Source: Conchocele bisecta (taxonomy: Eukaryota; Mollusca; Bivalvia; Lucinida; Thyasiridae). Taken from it: a stretch of 64,000 nucleotides of DNA. The notes below the pieces were generated by a model. That model was not told the origin of the DNA. It was given only the letters and a program-made list of their open reading frames with translations, and made no database searches. The position numbers were made by a program, and so were the translations under genes. How positions within the stretch are numbered: position 1 is the stretch's first letter; each line of letters begins with the position of its first letter. The stretch spans positions 122,564,569 through 122,628,568 of the forward strand of contig CM055266.1 in NCBI GenBank assembly GCA_029237695.1, given 5' to 3'. Positions 32,916-45,765 of the stretch are shown here, piece by piece.

Positions 32916-33677
32916 GCGGTTAACCTATTTCTAAAATACTCCTTTACTGTTTTGCAAACTTTATCGATAGACGAGGTCAAATTTCAGAAAATGTTAATGG
33001 TGGAGGCATTTCATGTTTACGGCTGGCAAACAATATTTTTAGACGTATTTATATGTTCTAAATCGATCTAGGGGGTTTACCCGACTGTATTTTCAACGGT
33101 TAACCCTTAAACGTGACAAATTCAAAATGGCAGCCACCGAAACTTGACAAATTCAGTTTCGGTCATATCTTTGGTACTAAACATGATACGAACATAAATG
33201 AAACATCTTTTTGTATGTTTTCAGGTACACGGAATCCGTTGAGATCATTATTTAACCCTCAATATGCCAATAAATCAATATCGCCGCCATATTAGGGCAC
33301 ATTTGATCAATGATTGCGTGCAATTCATATAGAGACTTATATAAATTAGTGATTTAACTTCATCATAATGTCATGGTTCTGGTATGGGATATATTAACTG
33401 TCAAGATTACAGTTATAGTTATATTTTGTCACTGATCATCTTTGTACAGGAATGCAGCTTAGCTTCATAATGAATTATTACTACATGTACTATATACATT
33501 GTTGCATATCATTAGTATAATGCAGAAACTGTTGTCAACATTTCGTTTATTTTATAACTTGCTTATATCAAATGGCAACACACGAATAATACATGTATAG
33601 CATTTCAGAAATATGCCCAAAGTTATGTTGTTACATTACATTACTATTTTGTGTAAAACCACTTAGGGTAACTGAGT
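32916..33677. other. No gene seen
   Basis: AT-rich; short ORFs only. One AAAATGGCAGCC word is near 33125. Confidence 0.6.
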
Positions 33678-36600
33678 TCATGTGCCATCAGTTAGAATGT
33701 TCCGACATTCATCGCCATGCTTGTGACATTTGCAAGCCTCAATACACGGTAAGCTTATTTTTCTGCAACCGCAGAGCCTACTCAGGCATCCCTTGGTACA
33801 TCCACATGACATGATCTCTGAGCATGCTTTTGGAATGGGTGGGAGAGAGAGAAGTCGCGGTACTAACTGTGCATCCTTACGATCCCAACCCATATCTGTG
33901 ATGTGAAATCATGATGTGAAATCGTGTTGCATCCGATTTTGGAGGTAGAGCTTCTTGTGCTCGTCCTATACAGAACAGTTTAACTCGTGCCTCGTCACAC
34001 GTGTCTGCTTTGGGTACTCGATATAGCTGACAGATGAACTTCTCTGCCGATTTAGTGATGTCTTCGGTGATGTGGCCCTTCCCCAGATGACTCAAGTTGC
34101 TGTGGTGATGCTGGAAGACACGCCATGCAGTCTTCTTGCTGTGTCCACTGAGTTGAGAAACACTGTCACATCCAGTGATTGCGTGAAAAGCTAGTATTGA
34201 TGATACTTGCTTGATGGGTACTTGACGACGAATATCATGTACTGGGATATATTTTGGATGTTTTGATGTGCCAGCTTTCGTCAGCAGATTCGTTCATCCC
34301 ATTTGGTCATAGTGAGCGAGCAGCAACACAAGGACATCGGTATCGCGTACCGACACAACCATTGTCTCCATATGAGCATGAGCACAGTGCAAAATTAGAC
34401 GTGTATCAGCTTCCTCGTGATCGGCCTCAACCATGGACAGGTCTAGTGTCGGGACTGAAGACTTGACGATCGTAGCTTCGGAGAATCCTCCAGCAACAAC
34501 CATTGTTTGACCACTAGGGCTGTGATCGATCAGATAGTTTGACAGTAACAATGCAAGATCTGCCTTGTTATCTTCGAGTGCCATGAAATTGAACCAGTCA
34601 GATGGCAGCGGAACTGACTCACTTTCGATTTGACGTCGTACTGGTTGTTTTCCTTTCTTGCGCTTTGTTCTCGTTCCTGCTTTGATCGACTCCGGTCTGT
34701 AACGATCAAACGTAACATCAATCCTCTGAAAAGTCCCATTTTATACACAGCTGCTGCAATGTCTTTGCATATTCACCAAATGTCTTTATGTTTGGGGGTT
34801 TCGAAAGAGCCATCACCAACGCCTGACCATCAATCAGCAAGCAACTTGGGGGGTAGTGACCAGTTAATTTAAAATTATCAATTTCACGCCCTCGGACAGT
34901 ATGCATTTAATTCAATATTCCAAATAAGTGGGCAGACAGCAATATGAGTTCGACATTTGTGACCTAGACACACTAGAAGCTTTCACATAAACACAAATAT
35001 GCTGCTGTATTAGTGCTCCTTACCTATGCAGGAATGTGAAATATCTTGGTGCAGCCTCTTTAAAATTGTCCAATTCTGAGGTAAAATATTCACTTTAAAA
35101 CCATGCCGTGCCACGCTACTTGCTGAACTACAGATTGAATGTTGTATGTGTTCTCAATCATCATCCAGAGGCAAATGCACTATCATGGTGCAAACCAGTT
35201 CCCATCCATGAGTTTTCTCTCAAATAAATTCTTGTTTGAAACTCCCAGAAAAATCTTTTGTTTTCATTAGTTTTTGTCACAACATACCCTCAATTCGTAT
35301 TTGGCCATTTCTGATCAATGGGAACAGGTCAGATGGCCCTGGAATGAGCATTCATCAATTAATACTATGTAAAATCTGAATAAAATACAAAATCAACTAC
35401 AAAAAATTCATTAAACAATTAAAATGAATTTTAATCAGCAGAAAGTGTAATATTTATAAATTTCACCGGTGCCATTATACGAAACTAGCGGTTAACTGGT
35501 CACTGCTACCTTGGTACATCAAGTGAAATAGTAGGTGGTGTCAGTACGTCCTTGGTCAATATGTCGGCTAGCAGAGACTTGTTCGGTGAATGCAGGGTAC
35601 CATTGGTTGTGGCGAGAGACAGCGGAACAGACATAAGCTCATGCTGGAGAATTTTGTCTAAGTTGACTTCACGGCCTGCCCTGTAAGCCGTTATGAGCCG
35701 TTGCAAGATGTTTCTGCCCATCTTTATCGTGCTTTGTTTCCATTTGACGTCTTGTACAACAGTGTACAGTGAAGCAAATGTCAGAGCTTTATTCTTGTGA
35801 ATGGGAGGTTTGAGATCGACATGCTGGTCATTATCTGGAGCCAGACAGATAAGTTTCTTAACAAACGCATTAAGCTGCTTTTTACCAAGGCATTCTGCTC
35901 CAAGTAACGACGCCTGGATGGAGTCAGTGACCAGATCCTTGTTGATCATGTTCTGTAGTGTATCGAATTTGTTATGGAACACTCCATGCTGCTTCAGAGA
36001 TGTTGCCATTCTTGCTTCATCTCCATCATCTTTCATCCTCCTTCCTTTGGTACACTCCGTGTGGGTGTAGACGTCGTCATCATCATCCATGGTTGCGTGG
36101 AACATTTGTTTGTGTGCGATGCTATCAGTGTCCTGAGGTTATAAGACAGAGTCCATCGGCTAAGTGAAGAAGCTACCTTGGTGATGCTGACTAAGCCCCC
36201 ACTCTTCTTTCCAGTGACATTCAACCATTCTGTGCTCTGGTCTGGAGAAACTTGATCGAATCGTCGATTTTCATGCTTGACCACAAAATATCCCTGCTGA
36301 AACTCACGAGGATGTCTGGAGGGAGCTTGGCCATCTCAGCCATGTATACCGTACCCCATCGTGCATAGTTACAATGTCATATCTGAAGAATAATGGAAGC
36401 ATACGCCCGAAAGCATACAGGTGGAGTTCCCGTAATCCATCACGCTGTGCCCTGGTGAAGTAGAGTAAGATGCTGACCATCACCATGTAATCCCACCAGA
36501 ATTCTGCGTTCGGGTCTTCTTCTTTTAGCAGTTTGACAAAATTAAGGATGGGCTGGTGGAACCTCTCGAATGTCAGGGTGTCTACCATCTGTGATATAGC

Positions 36601-38781
36601 TTCAGTGTCTGACGACGGCCCAAGGGAATCCAGTTCTGCCCTAAGCTCAACATCAACAGAGTCCAGGTGTGCATTCAGTTGTGGGAGTAGTAATTGCCAC
36701 AAGGCCTGCAATGTGAGTTTGTGTGTTCGCATTGCACGAGCATAGCCTTTGCCGGATAACACATTCTGAGCTGCATTAGCACCTAATACATCACATTCTA
36801 CCCACAACTCACACAGGCCAGATTCGTCCATATGGCGGCCAATGACTCCAAAGCAGGGTATTGGGATATCCTTGTATTGGTCAACAGACCATTTCAGTTC
36901 CATCAACTTCGGATATAGGCCCTCATCCACTGTTAGAACTACATGTTCCTGTTTCATTGATTGAGCTACGTGCAGCACTCGCCTGACGACAGTGTTCAGC
37001 GTATCAATGTCGTGTGCAGGAGCCTGTATTATGGGTAGATACCCCAATGATGTTTGCTCTGGATTGACCGTGCTTGCACTTTGGTTGAAGAAAGTCCAAG
37101 AAGGCATTGGTTCCTGAGAAGATCGAGTTATTGTGAATGCCATGTCAGTCGCATGGGCTTTCGTCGCTGATGGGCATTCATCCATCAATTGTGTAAACCA
37201 ACCAGGTGTTATTTCCTCATTGTAGGGTCCTTCGGTGGTTCCGCGGTTAGGTGTTGGCATTATGTCGTTCATAGCAACTGGGATGTGCAGTGTTCCTGTA
37301 TTGGAGAACTTGATACCCTCGAGTAGATTAGTTTTAGGTGTGCCTCTCTGCCATGCTACTACCTGGGTGGCATGGAATGTTCCTTTTCCATCTAAAGTGG
37401 CCTCGTTTATGTCCACATTGTCTGTGGAAAAATGAACGAAACGTCCTTCGACCAAGTTGGAAGGCACGACAGCACCATTGTCATCCATGGTGCTTAGTGT
37501 TCTTTCAGCTAGCGCTGTGTCCAGCATGATAACATTACGGTAACTCATCACGTGACCAGCTTTATGAAACATGTCAACGAGCTCCTTCGAACGTGTTGCT
37601 TGTTGAAGAGTACTTCCAATTCCAATGTGTTTTGGAGTAGTAATATAGACGAGATCCTGAGCAATGCTAAGTATTCTGGTTTGACGGAATGAGTCATGTT
37701 TGTCATCATTATTGTCATCATTGTTCACATTGTTCAGCATCCTCATTGTTCACGTTGTCCTCTAACAGTTGTTGGCCCCCCAGGAGTAGGTTGAGGAACA
37801 AGTACAGACTGTCTGGTACATACTCTATTGCCCTGTCCTCGCTGATTTCGATTCCATCAGGCTTCGGATGTGATAGCATATCACCTCGTATGCGTAGTGC
37901 AACATGCACCATGGAGAGAAATGAGTCATCCGTTTGATGCGTGAACGTGGGAATAGTGAGCTCTACGCCATCATCCTTCACCATGACAGATAATGGGATG
38001 TGGCGAAACTTTGTTGGGACGAGTAGTGTTCTGGGTTCGGTGCGTGCTTGATCATGGAGAACTGCAAGTTCATACACTATGCGTACGTTCAGCTAACTTA
38101 TATTTGAATGTGCTCAGTGAGTTCTAGGATATCAGCATGTGATGCTAATTGTTCAAGCTCATGATGGAGCCAAAGCAACACTACATCGCTGGCAGTTAGT
38201 GCTGATTTGCTTATTTTGTCAGTCCTACGTTTGAACCTGACATGACAGCTACTGTCATGTTTGCCATCAGCCGCTTTCAGGTCATTTACGTAGGCCAGTC
38301 GTGTCCTCAAAATTGGGTCATACTTAGATGCTTCTAGGATCCGTTTGCTAACGGGCGTCTCTTGTATGAGATGGACTTTTTCCTTTGTCTCTTTTTGGCA
38401 AAATATGCACAATTTCCAGTTGAGTTGTGCCACCTTGCTTCTTAGAAGGATTTCTTGTGATTGAGCAACGGATGTGGGTGCTGATGAACAAGATTGAATT
38501 TGATCAACTGTTATATATGTAGCTCTCAGTCTTTCGAGTTTATGAGACATTGTATAGGAGGCACGGCATCCATTGTGACATACTAGCAATGGTGAAGGAC
38601 ACGCAGCTAACGCATCAGTGAGCCGATCAGTTGCAGATCTGAAATTGTCATTTCGTAACTTCAGTCGAATTTGTCTTGCATTATGGATTATCTTTAGGCC
38701 GTCAGATATAGGTGTAAATAGTTTTTGCTGTTTATTGTCTTCTTGGCATATTATACATTTGTCATAATGGATTGCTTGTAC
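33678..38781 (-). pseudogene. Frameshifted multicopy gene with Cys-rich N-terminus, PIN/FEN-like core and Cys-rich tail
   Basis: Reading leftwards, a possible splice acceptor (GTATGTTTTCAG) is at 38782. Then comes a CIICQ / CHNGCRASYT / CIFCQK Cys-rich region (38781-38100), a middle region (38077-37718), a 480-residue open block (37746-36304), another open block (36284-35506), and, after a MITE, LIDGQALVMALSK (about 34850). Next are EADHEEADTRLILHCAHAH and RDTDVLVLLLAHY (34460-34300) and a Cys-rich tail (SCGCTKGCLSRLCGCRK, 33890-33680). The acidic EADTRL and DTDV motifs resemble PIN/FEN-type nuclease cores. I associate this layout with a large family repeated in cnidarian and mollusc genomes, of unknown function and possibly transposon-borne. 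At least four frame changes plus the insertion mean this copy is dead as read. Confidence 0.7.
34850..35510. mobile_element. 661-bp MITE (ACTGGTCACTGCTACC family) inserted in coding sequence, copy 1
   Basis: Ends GGGGGTAGTGACCAGTTAA and GTTAACTGGTCACTGCTACC. It is flanked by TTGG on both sides (34846-34849, 35511-35514), a variant of the TTAA target seen for the other copies. It interrupts the PIN-like pseudogene between two coding blocks. No ORF inside. A TTAA-type target suggests piggyBac- or Kolobok-like mobilisation. Confidence 0.85.
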
Positions 38782-38798
38782 CTGAAAACATACAAAAA

Positions 38799-41284
38799 TA
38801 TGCCTGCACACTTGTTTCAGAGTTACTTTTTCCATTTTTCTGACCAGCTACCCTCCCTATTAGACTCTGAAGGCCTTGAATGACATTGCCCTGCTGTGAT
38901 CCACCTTAAACCATTGTCTCTCAGGTGACCTTCATTCGACCTTGACCTACATTTTCTGCTAGTTTTACAAATCATTTTACGTATTTCTGTCCGTTTCGCA
39001 CCAAATACAGCCACTAAGCCGACCATGCTTGTGCTACTTCATCAATTTGTGGTACTCATATGAAGCCAATGTACATGTGACCTTGAACTGACGCTGACCT
39101 ACTTTCTATGCTCGATTTACTCCATCCTTTTACATTAAATGTGCACTCTGTGAATGTGGCCTTGTCGCAGCAGTGGGTGTGAAATGGTAGAGCTCTGCTA
39201 TTGTCCGATAGCTATTATTTTTACAGTTTTTAAGTTTACTGACGAGCAATAAACAACAAGTACTGTGCTACTATGTGTATTATTTATCTCTTAGTAGGGT
39301 CTTGAACCTACTGAGGGCCCTTGAAAGAACTTGTATGTCAGTGACATTATGAAAATGTTCAAATCTGCCGATAATTTCTCGAAAATATGCACAGTCTTTA
39401 CTGGTTCAAGGTCACATACATATCTTGCTAATACATGTGAAGCAGCTGTAGTGCTTGTTAAGCAGTGTAATGAAGTGCTCGTATAGTTTGCGCCTCCCTA
39501 CATAGCAACACATCAGCAGTAACACTGTTGTAGCAAAATGCTGTTTCGACCCAAATCTGACCACTTTCCGAAGCTGTACCACCACCCTTAACATTAATTT
39601 GTGACAGACACTTCTACACAATATACATTTAATATTAGGTTTATTCTGTTTGGAATTGACCACCCTACTAGTAAATGAACGAAAATGTGCAATGACAAAA
39701 GGGGTCTGCATGCTTAAGGTAGCAGTGACCAGTTAGCCGCCAGTTTCGTATAATGGCACCGGTTTAATTTATAAATATTACACTTTCTGCTGATTAAAAT
39801 TCATTTCAATTGTTTAATGAATTTTTTGTAGTTGATTTTGTATTTTATTCAGATTTTACATAGTATTAATTGATGAATGCTCATTCCAGGGCCATCTGAC
39901 CTGTTCCCATTGATCAGAAATGGGCAAATACGAATTGAGGGTATGTTGTGACAAAAACTGATCAATATTGAATTAAATGCATACTGTCCGAGAGCGTGAA
40001 ATTAATAATTTTAAATTAACTGGTCACTATCATGCACTATCATGGTGCAAACCAGTTCCCATCCATGAGTTTTTTCTGAAATAAATTCTTGTTTGAAACT
40101 CCCAGAAAAAGCTGTTGTTTTGATCAGTTTTTGTCACAACATACCCTCAATTCGTATTTGCCCATTTCTGATCAATGGGAACAGGTCAGATGGCCCTGGA
40201 ATGAGCATTCATCAATTAATACTATATAAAATCTGATAAAATACAAAATCAACTACAAAAAATCATTAAACAATTGAAATGAATTTTAATCAGCAGAAAG
40301 TGTAATATTTATAAATTTCACCGGTGCCATTATACGAAACTGGCGGCTAACTGGTCAGTGCTACCTTAAGCATGCAGATCCCTTTTGTCATTGCACATTT
40401 TCTGTCATTTGCTAGTAGGGTGGTCAATTCCAAACAGAATAAACGTAATATTAAATGTATATTGTGTAGAAGTGTCTGTCACAAATTAATGTTAAGGGTG
40501 GTGGTACAGCTTCGGAAAGTGGTCAGATTTGGGTCGAAACAGCATTTTGCTACAACAGTGTTACTGCTGATGTGTTGCTATGTAAGGAGGCGCAAACTAT
40601 ACGAGCACTTCATTACACTGCTTAGCAAGCACTACAGCTGCTTCACATGTATTAGCAAGATATGTATGTGACCTTGAACCAGTAAAAACTGTGCATATTT
40701 TCGAGAAATTATCGGCAGATTTTAACATTTTCATAATGTCACTGACATACAAGTTCTTTCAAGGGCCCTCAGTAGGTTGAAGACCCTATTAAGATATAAA
40801 TAATACACATAGTAGCACAGTACTTGGTGTTTATTGCTCGTCAATAAACTTAAAAACTGTAAAAATAATAGCTATCGGACAATAGCAGAGCTCTACCATT
40901 TCACACCCACTGCTGCGACAAGGCCACATTCACAGAGTGCACATTTAATGTAAAATGATGGAGTAAATCGAGCATAGAAAGTAGGTCAGTGTCAGTTCAA
41001 GGTCACATGTACATTGGTTTCATATGAGTACCACAAATTGATGAAGTAGCACAAGCATGGTCGGCTTAGTGGCTGTATTTGGTGCGAAACGGACCGAAAT
41101 ACGTAAAATGATTTGTCAAACTAGCAGAAAATGTAGGTCAAGGTCGAATGAAGGTCACCTGAGAGACAATGGTTTAAGGTGGATCACAGCAGGGCAATGT
41201 CATTCAAGGCCTTCAGAGTCTAATAGGGAGGGTAGCTGGTCAGACAAATGGAAAAAGTAACTCTGAAACAAGTGTGCAGGCATA
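38799..41284. repeat. 2.49-kb near-perfect palindrome
   Basis: Arms 38799-39964 and 40119-41284 (1,166 bp each) are inverted copies with roughly a few percent mismatch and no net indels: every matched pair of positions I checked sums to 80083. The 154-bp spacer carries one end of the MITE. The arms contain mirrored ORFs (39412-39711 minus and 40372-40671 plus; 38823-39026 minus and 41057-41260 plus) that show no domain and are probably non-coding. Confidence 0.9.
39718..40365. mobile_element. MITE of the same family at the palindrome centre, chimeric, copy 2
   Basis: Bounded by GGTAGCAGTGACCAGTTAG and TAACTGGTCAGTGCTACC with TTAA on both sides (39714-39717, 40366-40369). The internal order is: right part of the MITE reversed, left terminal ~80 bp reversed, then right part forward. 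So both outer ends are the same (right) end of the element. Confidence 0.85.
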
Positions 41285-41849
41285 CAGGTCACTGTTTACG
41301 ACACCGCGGGCCAACTAGTTTCAGCCCAATGTGAAAATACACTAACCGAGATGCAATTTCTTGTTCTTCTACTGGTCTGGTTATTCTTGCCAGGTGGCTA
41401 CCATCCAGATACAGGCTAGCAGCAGCTTAAATGGAATAAGTGACACATACAGCCGAGTCGGGTAAACTAGAGACATTCAGTGAAAGATGCGGTCCTAACT
41501 GTGCGGACTAAGGCGGTCAATCTACACAAAATAGACATTTCTGTTATTAAATAGATCTACATTTAACACAAATTCAGAGAAATGTCCTTCAACTACACTT
41601 TCCAGGCTAATCGTTGTGCAACACAGTGAAATCCGTCCAGAAAATCATCAAGATATCAAACATCAGAATTTCACCATTTAGTTGTTGTATTTTCAGCTTG
41701 AGAGGCTTCCCTGCTAAAATGCCTCAAAACATTCATCAGACACATGTCAGCTGTCCTGAAATGGTATTTTCAATGTCGATAAATGTTTACGTCAACATTG
41801 AAATGTAACAAATGACAGAAATGGCAAATTTAGGAAATCATGTTTTGCC
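41285..41849. other. No gene seen
   Basis: Unique-looking AT-rich sequence between the palindrome and the third MITE copy. No ORF with a recognisable domain. Confidence 0.55.
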
Positions 41850-41853
41850 TTAA

Positions 41854-42515
41854 GGGGGCAGTGACCAGTTAATTTAAAATTATCAATTTCACGCTCTCGG
41901 ACAGTATGCATTTAATTCAATATTCCAAATAAGTGGGCAGACAGCAATATGAGTTCGACATTTGTGACCTAGATACACTAGAAGCTTTTACATAAACACA
42001 AATATGCTGCTGTATTAGTGCTCCTTACCTATGCAGGAATGTGAAATATCTTGGTGCAGCCTCTTTAAAATTGTCCAATTCTGAGGTAAAATATTCACTT
42101 TAAAACCATGCCGTGCCACGCTACTTGCGGAACTACAGATTGAATGTTGTATGTGTTCTCAATCATCATCCAGAGGCAAATGCACTATTATGGTGCAAAC
42201 CAGTTCCCATCCATGAGTTTTCTCTGAAATAAATTCTTGTTTGAAACTCCCAGAAAAATCTGTTGTTTTGATCAGTTTTTGTCACAACATACCCTCAATT
42301 CGTATTTGCCCATTTCTGATCAATGGGAACAGGTCAGATGGCCCTGGAATGAGCATTCATCAATTAATACTATGTAAAATCTGAATAAAATACAAAATCA
42401 ACTACAAAAAAATCATTAAACAATTGAAATGAATTTTAATCAGCAGAAAGTGTAATATTTATAAATTTCACCGGTGCCATTATACGAAACTGGCGGCTAA
42501 CTGGTCACTGCTACC
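41854..42515. mobile_element. 662-bp MITE of the same family, copy 3
   Basis: GGGGGCAGTGACCAGTTAAT to GGCTAACTGGTCACTGCTACC, co-linear with the copy at 34850-35510 and only a few percent different over most of its length. TTAA is present on the left (41850-41853) but the right flank reads CAGG, so the target duplication is lost or the flank was rearranged. Confidence 0.85.
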
Positions 42516-42637
42516 CAGGTCACCAACCAGGACGTTTCGGACCAGGACGTTTCATAAGCAAGCCGGCTGTGTCTTTGACAATAATACCAGAATACCACTC
42601 GGGACATTTTATGTGAGTTACCCCATGTTTTGGTCGG

Positions 42638-45290
42638 CAAGCAAGCTAAGCTGGAGTAAAACAGGACAAATACATTGTTATGCACTTTCAAGATGACGGC
42701 CACGCAAGTAAATGAGTTTTGTGACATACAAAACAAAATTAGGTGGTAGAACCGATGAAACTGGGATATATATAACCCGGTTCCACATAATGTACACAGT
42801 ATGTATCGTGCATTCCAATAATATTCCCTCAACCCATTCCGAGTCATCAGGAGGACCAGGATGCAAATGTGTAGTTGGCACATGTACTTATAAAATCATG
42901 TATATAGTAAACTACTGAAATATAATATGTGTCATATGAGAACATGAGTGTGTATAACGGTCATCCATTACCATTGTAAGTGCACACCAGTGCATGCATC
43001 ATAGCCATTGCCTAATACATGCATGTATATTACTCCATTAGAGGCACCCATTACGATATTGCATTTTGTAAGTGAGGGATTGTAAGTAAATACATAACCA
43101 TAATTTCATAATATTGACCTTTGATAACATGTAAGGTTGATATACCATTTCATAATGTTCATATAAACAAAGAAATTGAAGGTGCGTGATCTTTCTAAAA
43201 GCATGAATATGCTCTTCAAATATATCCACTATATTCACATAGCTGCTATGTACGCATACATTAACTATTGTGTCCAATATGTTTCAATATTCGGTGTTCT
43301 TAGTTATAGCACACGTGTTATTCTATACCTGTTGTGTCAAATTACCAAGAACCAAAAAGGGTTTAGCTTTGTAATCAACTTGTAATAGTTCCGATTGGCA
43401 TATGCCTGCATACCATTCGGATAGCAGCATCATTAGTGATTCCAAATATACATGTACAATGTACATTGCTTATATTTAGTATTTGCATTTCATACTGTGC
43501 CAAAATAAATAATTGATAAATGTGGCTAAACGTATGTATGACTTCTGAAGTTATGTATATTTCCTCCAAGCTGATGTGTATAATTATATAACTATATATA
43601 CACGGATAGCCATATTTAGTGGTGTAATTGTTCCAAAGGTGATTCAGATGGAAACTCATGAATCAGTAGGACAATAACAGTACACAAAGGATGTGCCCAT
43701 TTTCACTAAAATCCCCGAATTTATCAATTTACATCAATCAAATCATTTGTATTACACAAGCTCATGTGTTACCACGTGCAGCCACACACACCCATAGGAC
43801 CGTCAATATACGTTTTTTTTATTTTACTATGTAATCGGATCAGGATTGTGGCCGCATTGTACCACACTTTTGCATTTTGTTGGCTCTTTTGGTGTCATCG
43901 GAATATATATTTCTCGATTTGACAACAGGTAATGTCATTCTAATGATAAAAAAATATATATAATCATGTACCATGTGCATAATTAGTTACTGAATGCAGA
44001 ATTATATTTACATTCTACATGTACCTGTTTAGCACATATATACGATGTACTACACGTTGTTTGTAGCTAATAGACATGTCTTTGTCTCCATATACCACTA
44101 TGTGGCATTGAATCCACATAACAATGCCTATGGTTTTCTTTCAAATGTATAACTCTCCTGATGGACAATCATATTTCATTACTAAAGCAACCCGATACAT
44201 GTATTCGAGTATATGTCAAGGACTAGCACATGTTCGTGTCATCGCAAGAAGCAGGACCTCCTCAAGTATTTCAAGAAATTTAGGCTATATTATACATATA
44301 CATCCATAAATATCACATTTCCTAATTACAAAAGCGACCATGTTGATGATCATCTTGAAACTGACAATCATGTTGACACTGTATATGATTAAATTATTGG
44401 TGTATTAGTTTCAATACTGTTTAATTAGAAAAATAAATACAGCTCATCTAGTGGTTAATGTAGAACTGTTTACAACAGTGACTGTATGAATTATATATCG
44501 TTACCATGTATTGTATTTATTTTCCAATGTTTGCAACTCACGACCAAGGGTTAATTTAAATTGTTGGCACATGGGAAGACATATGTGGGATGCTTAATGT
44601 GGGAGAAAGCCATACATGTTTGCAATAGGCATACGCATGCCATTCATCATACCATACTACATATTGCCGTGGCAAATGATCATCATGCTCGCTTAATTGT
44701 GAGAAGCGTGTACGTTACCAATAATAGCATTGTATTCCTTGTCAACAGTCAATCCATTTTGGAAAACACTTTGAAACAGTTCTTCAATAGTCGAACTGAT
44801 TGAAATAAAACCGTATTTGTCGTTGAAAATAAGTAGAATATCATAATATATACATAACAATGTTAGTGTTGTTTACTTACTGTAAGCTGCAGCTTCATCG
44901 TCAATATTATTGAACATCTGACCATTATATATAATTATAGCATTATATGCCTTGATATGTATATTTTATCAAATGATTTGATTTTCATACCTCAAACTGG
45001 TATGTGCACATGTAATAGGTGCATGAAATATGTTTATGACAACTCCATACAGTAAAGAATAGAACAAACCAGCGGCCATTTTGACAATTGTGAAAGGATA
45101 TTGCATCACTATCTCCTGTATTTTCCATTTAGTTGTGAGGGAACGCAATGTATATGTGTTTCAACTTTATGAATGTCTGTATTCGTTCGTAACAGCACGT
45201 GACTCGTAGAAAAATGTTGTACAACAGCCTATATCGGCAGCCATTTTGAAATATATTGTAATTTGCTGATGGAATTACTGGCTCAAAGTC
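42638..45290 (+). repeat. Left arm of a large inverted repeat
   Basis: Matches the reverse complement of 58808-61577 along its whole length. Anchors: GCAAGCAAGCTAAGCTGG (42640) with CCAGCTTAGCTTGCTCG (61558); the CTTATACC-type region near 43140; GATCATCATGCTCGC (44678) with GCGAGCATGATGATC (59434); CTACGAGTCA-type match near 45200. Identity is clearly lower than in the 38.8-kb palindrome, with many indels. Mirrored ORFs (43038-43277 minus and 61040-61231 plus) are similar but short and Tyr-rich; coding potential is doubtful. Confidence 0.8.
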
Positions 45291-45522
45291 TTCCACTTAC
45301 AATTTCAAAAGATGCATTAAAACACATTTTCGATTTGTTGTCCTTCTGTTCTAAACAATTGATAGAAATACTAATTGATTATTTGCAATAATTTGTGTAT
45401 TTGCATATTTCTGCGCTCTCTTGGATCTTGAATTGTCAAACAGCTCCTTTACAATTTAGCCACTTATTTGAATCGTCGACAACTAAATATATCGCTGGTC
45501 ACAATGGCACGTAATCGAAACA

Positions 45523-45765
45523 GGGGCCCGTTTCACTAAACTTCGTACGACTAAAATGTTCGTAAGTGGAAAAGTATTATAGTCTGTAAATTTTACATTA
45601 AAAATGTTTTCTTGTAAACATTTATTGAATTTATATTTATTGAGCATAGGCTGCAGCAGCCTATGCCCAATAAATGTAAATCCATCAATTGAACTTTCCA
45701 GACGATCCTGAATTTGTACTTATGAACATTTTAATCGTACGAAGTTTAGTAAACGGCCCCCAGTA
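45523..45765. mobile_element. MITE with TIR GGGGCCGTTTCACTAAACTTCGTACGACTAAAA-type end, copy 1
   Basis: Left end GGGGCCCGTTTCACTAAACT, right end AGTTTAGTAAACGGCCCC, inverted. The centre has a second hairpin (ATAGGCTGCAGCAGCCTAT). Other copies are at 57078-57165 (left half only), 57641-57803 and 62303-62476. Confidence 0.8.

Noticed and set aside
39412..40671. Mirrored 99-codon ORFs that look conserved
   Set aside because: Their similarity comes from the palindrome, not from selection; no domain or codon signal.
42497..42883. 128-codon minus-strand ORF next to the MITE
   Set aside because: Starts in the large inverted repeat and ends in MITE sequence; no recognisable domain.
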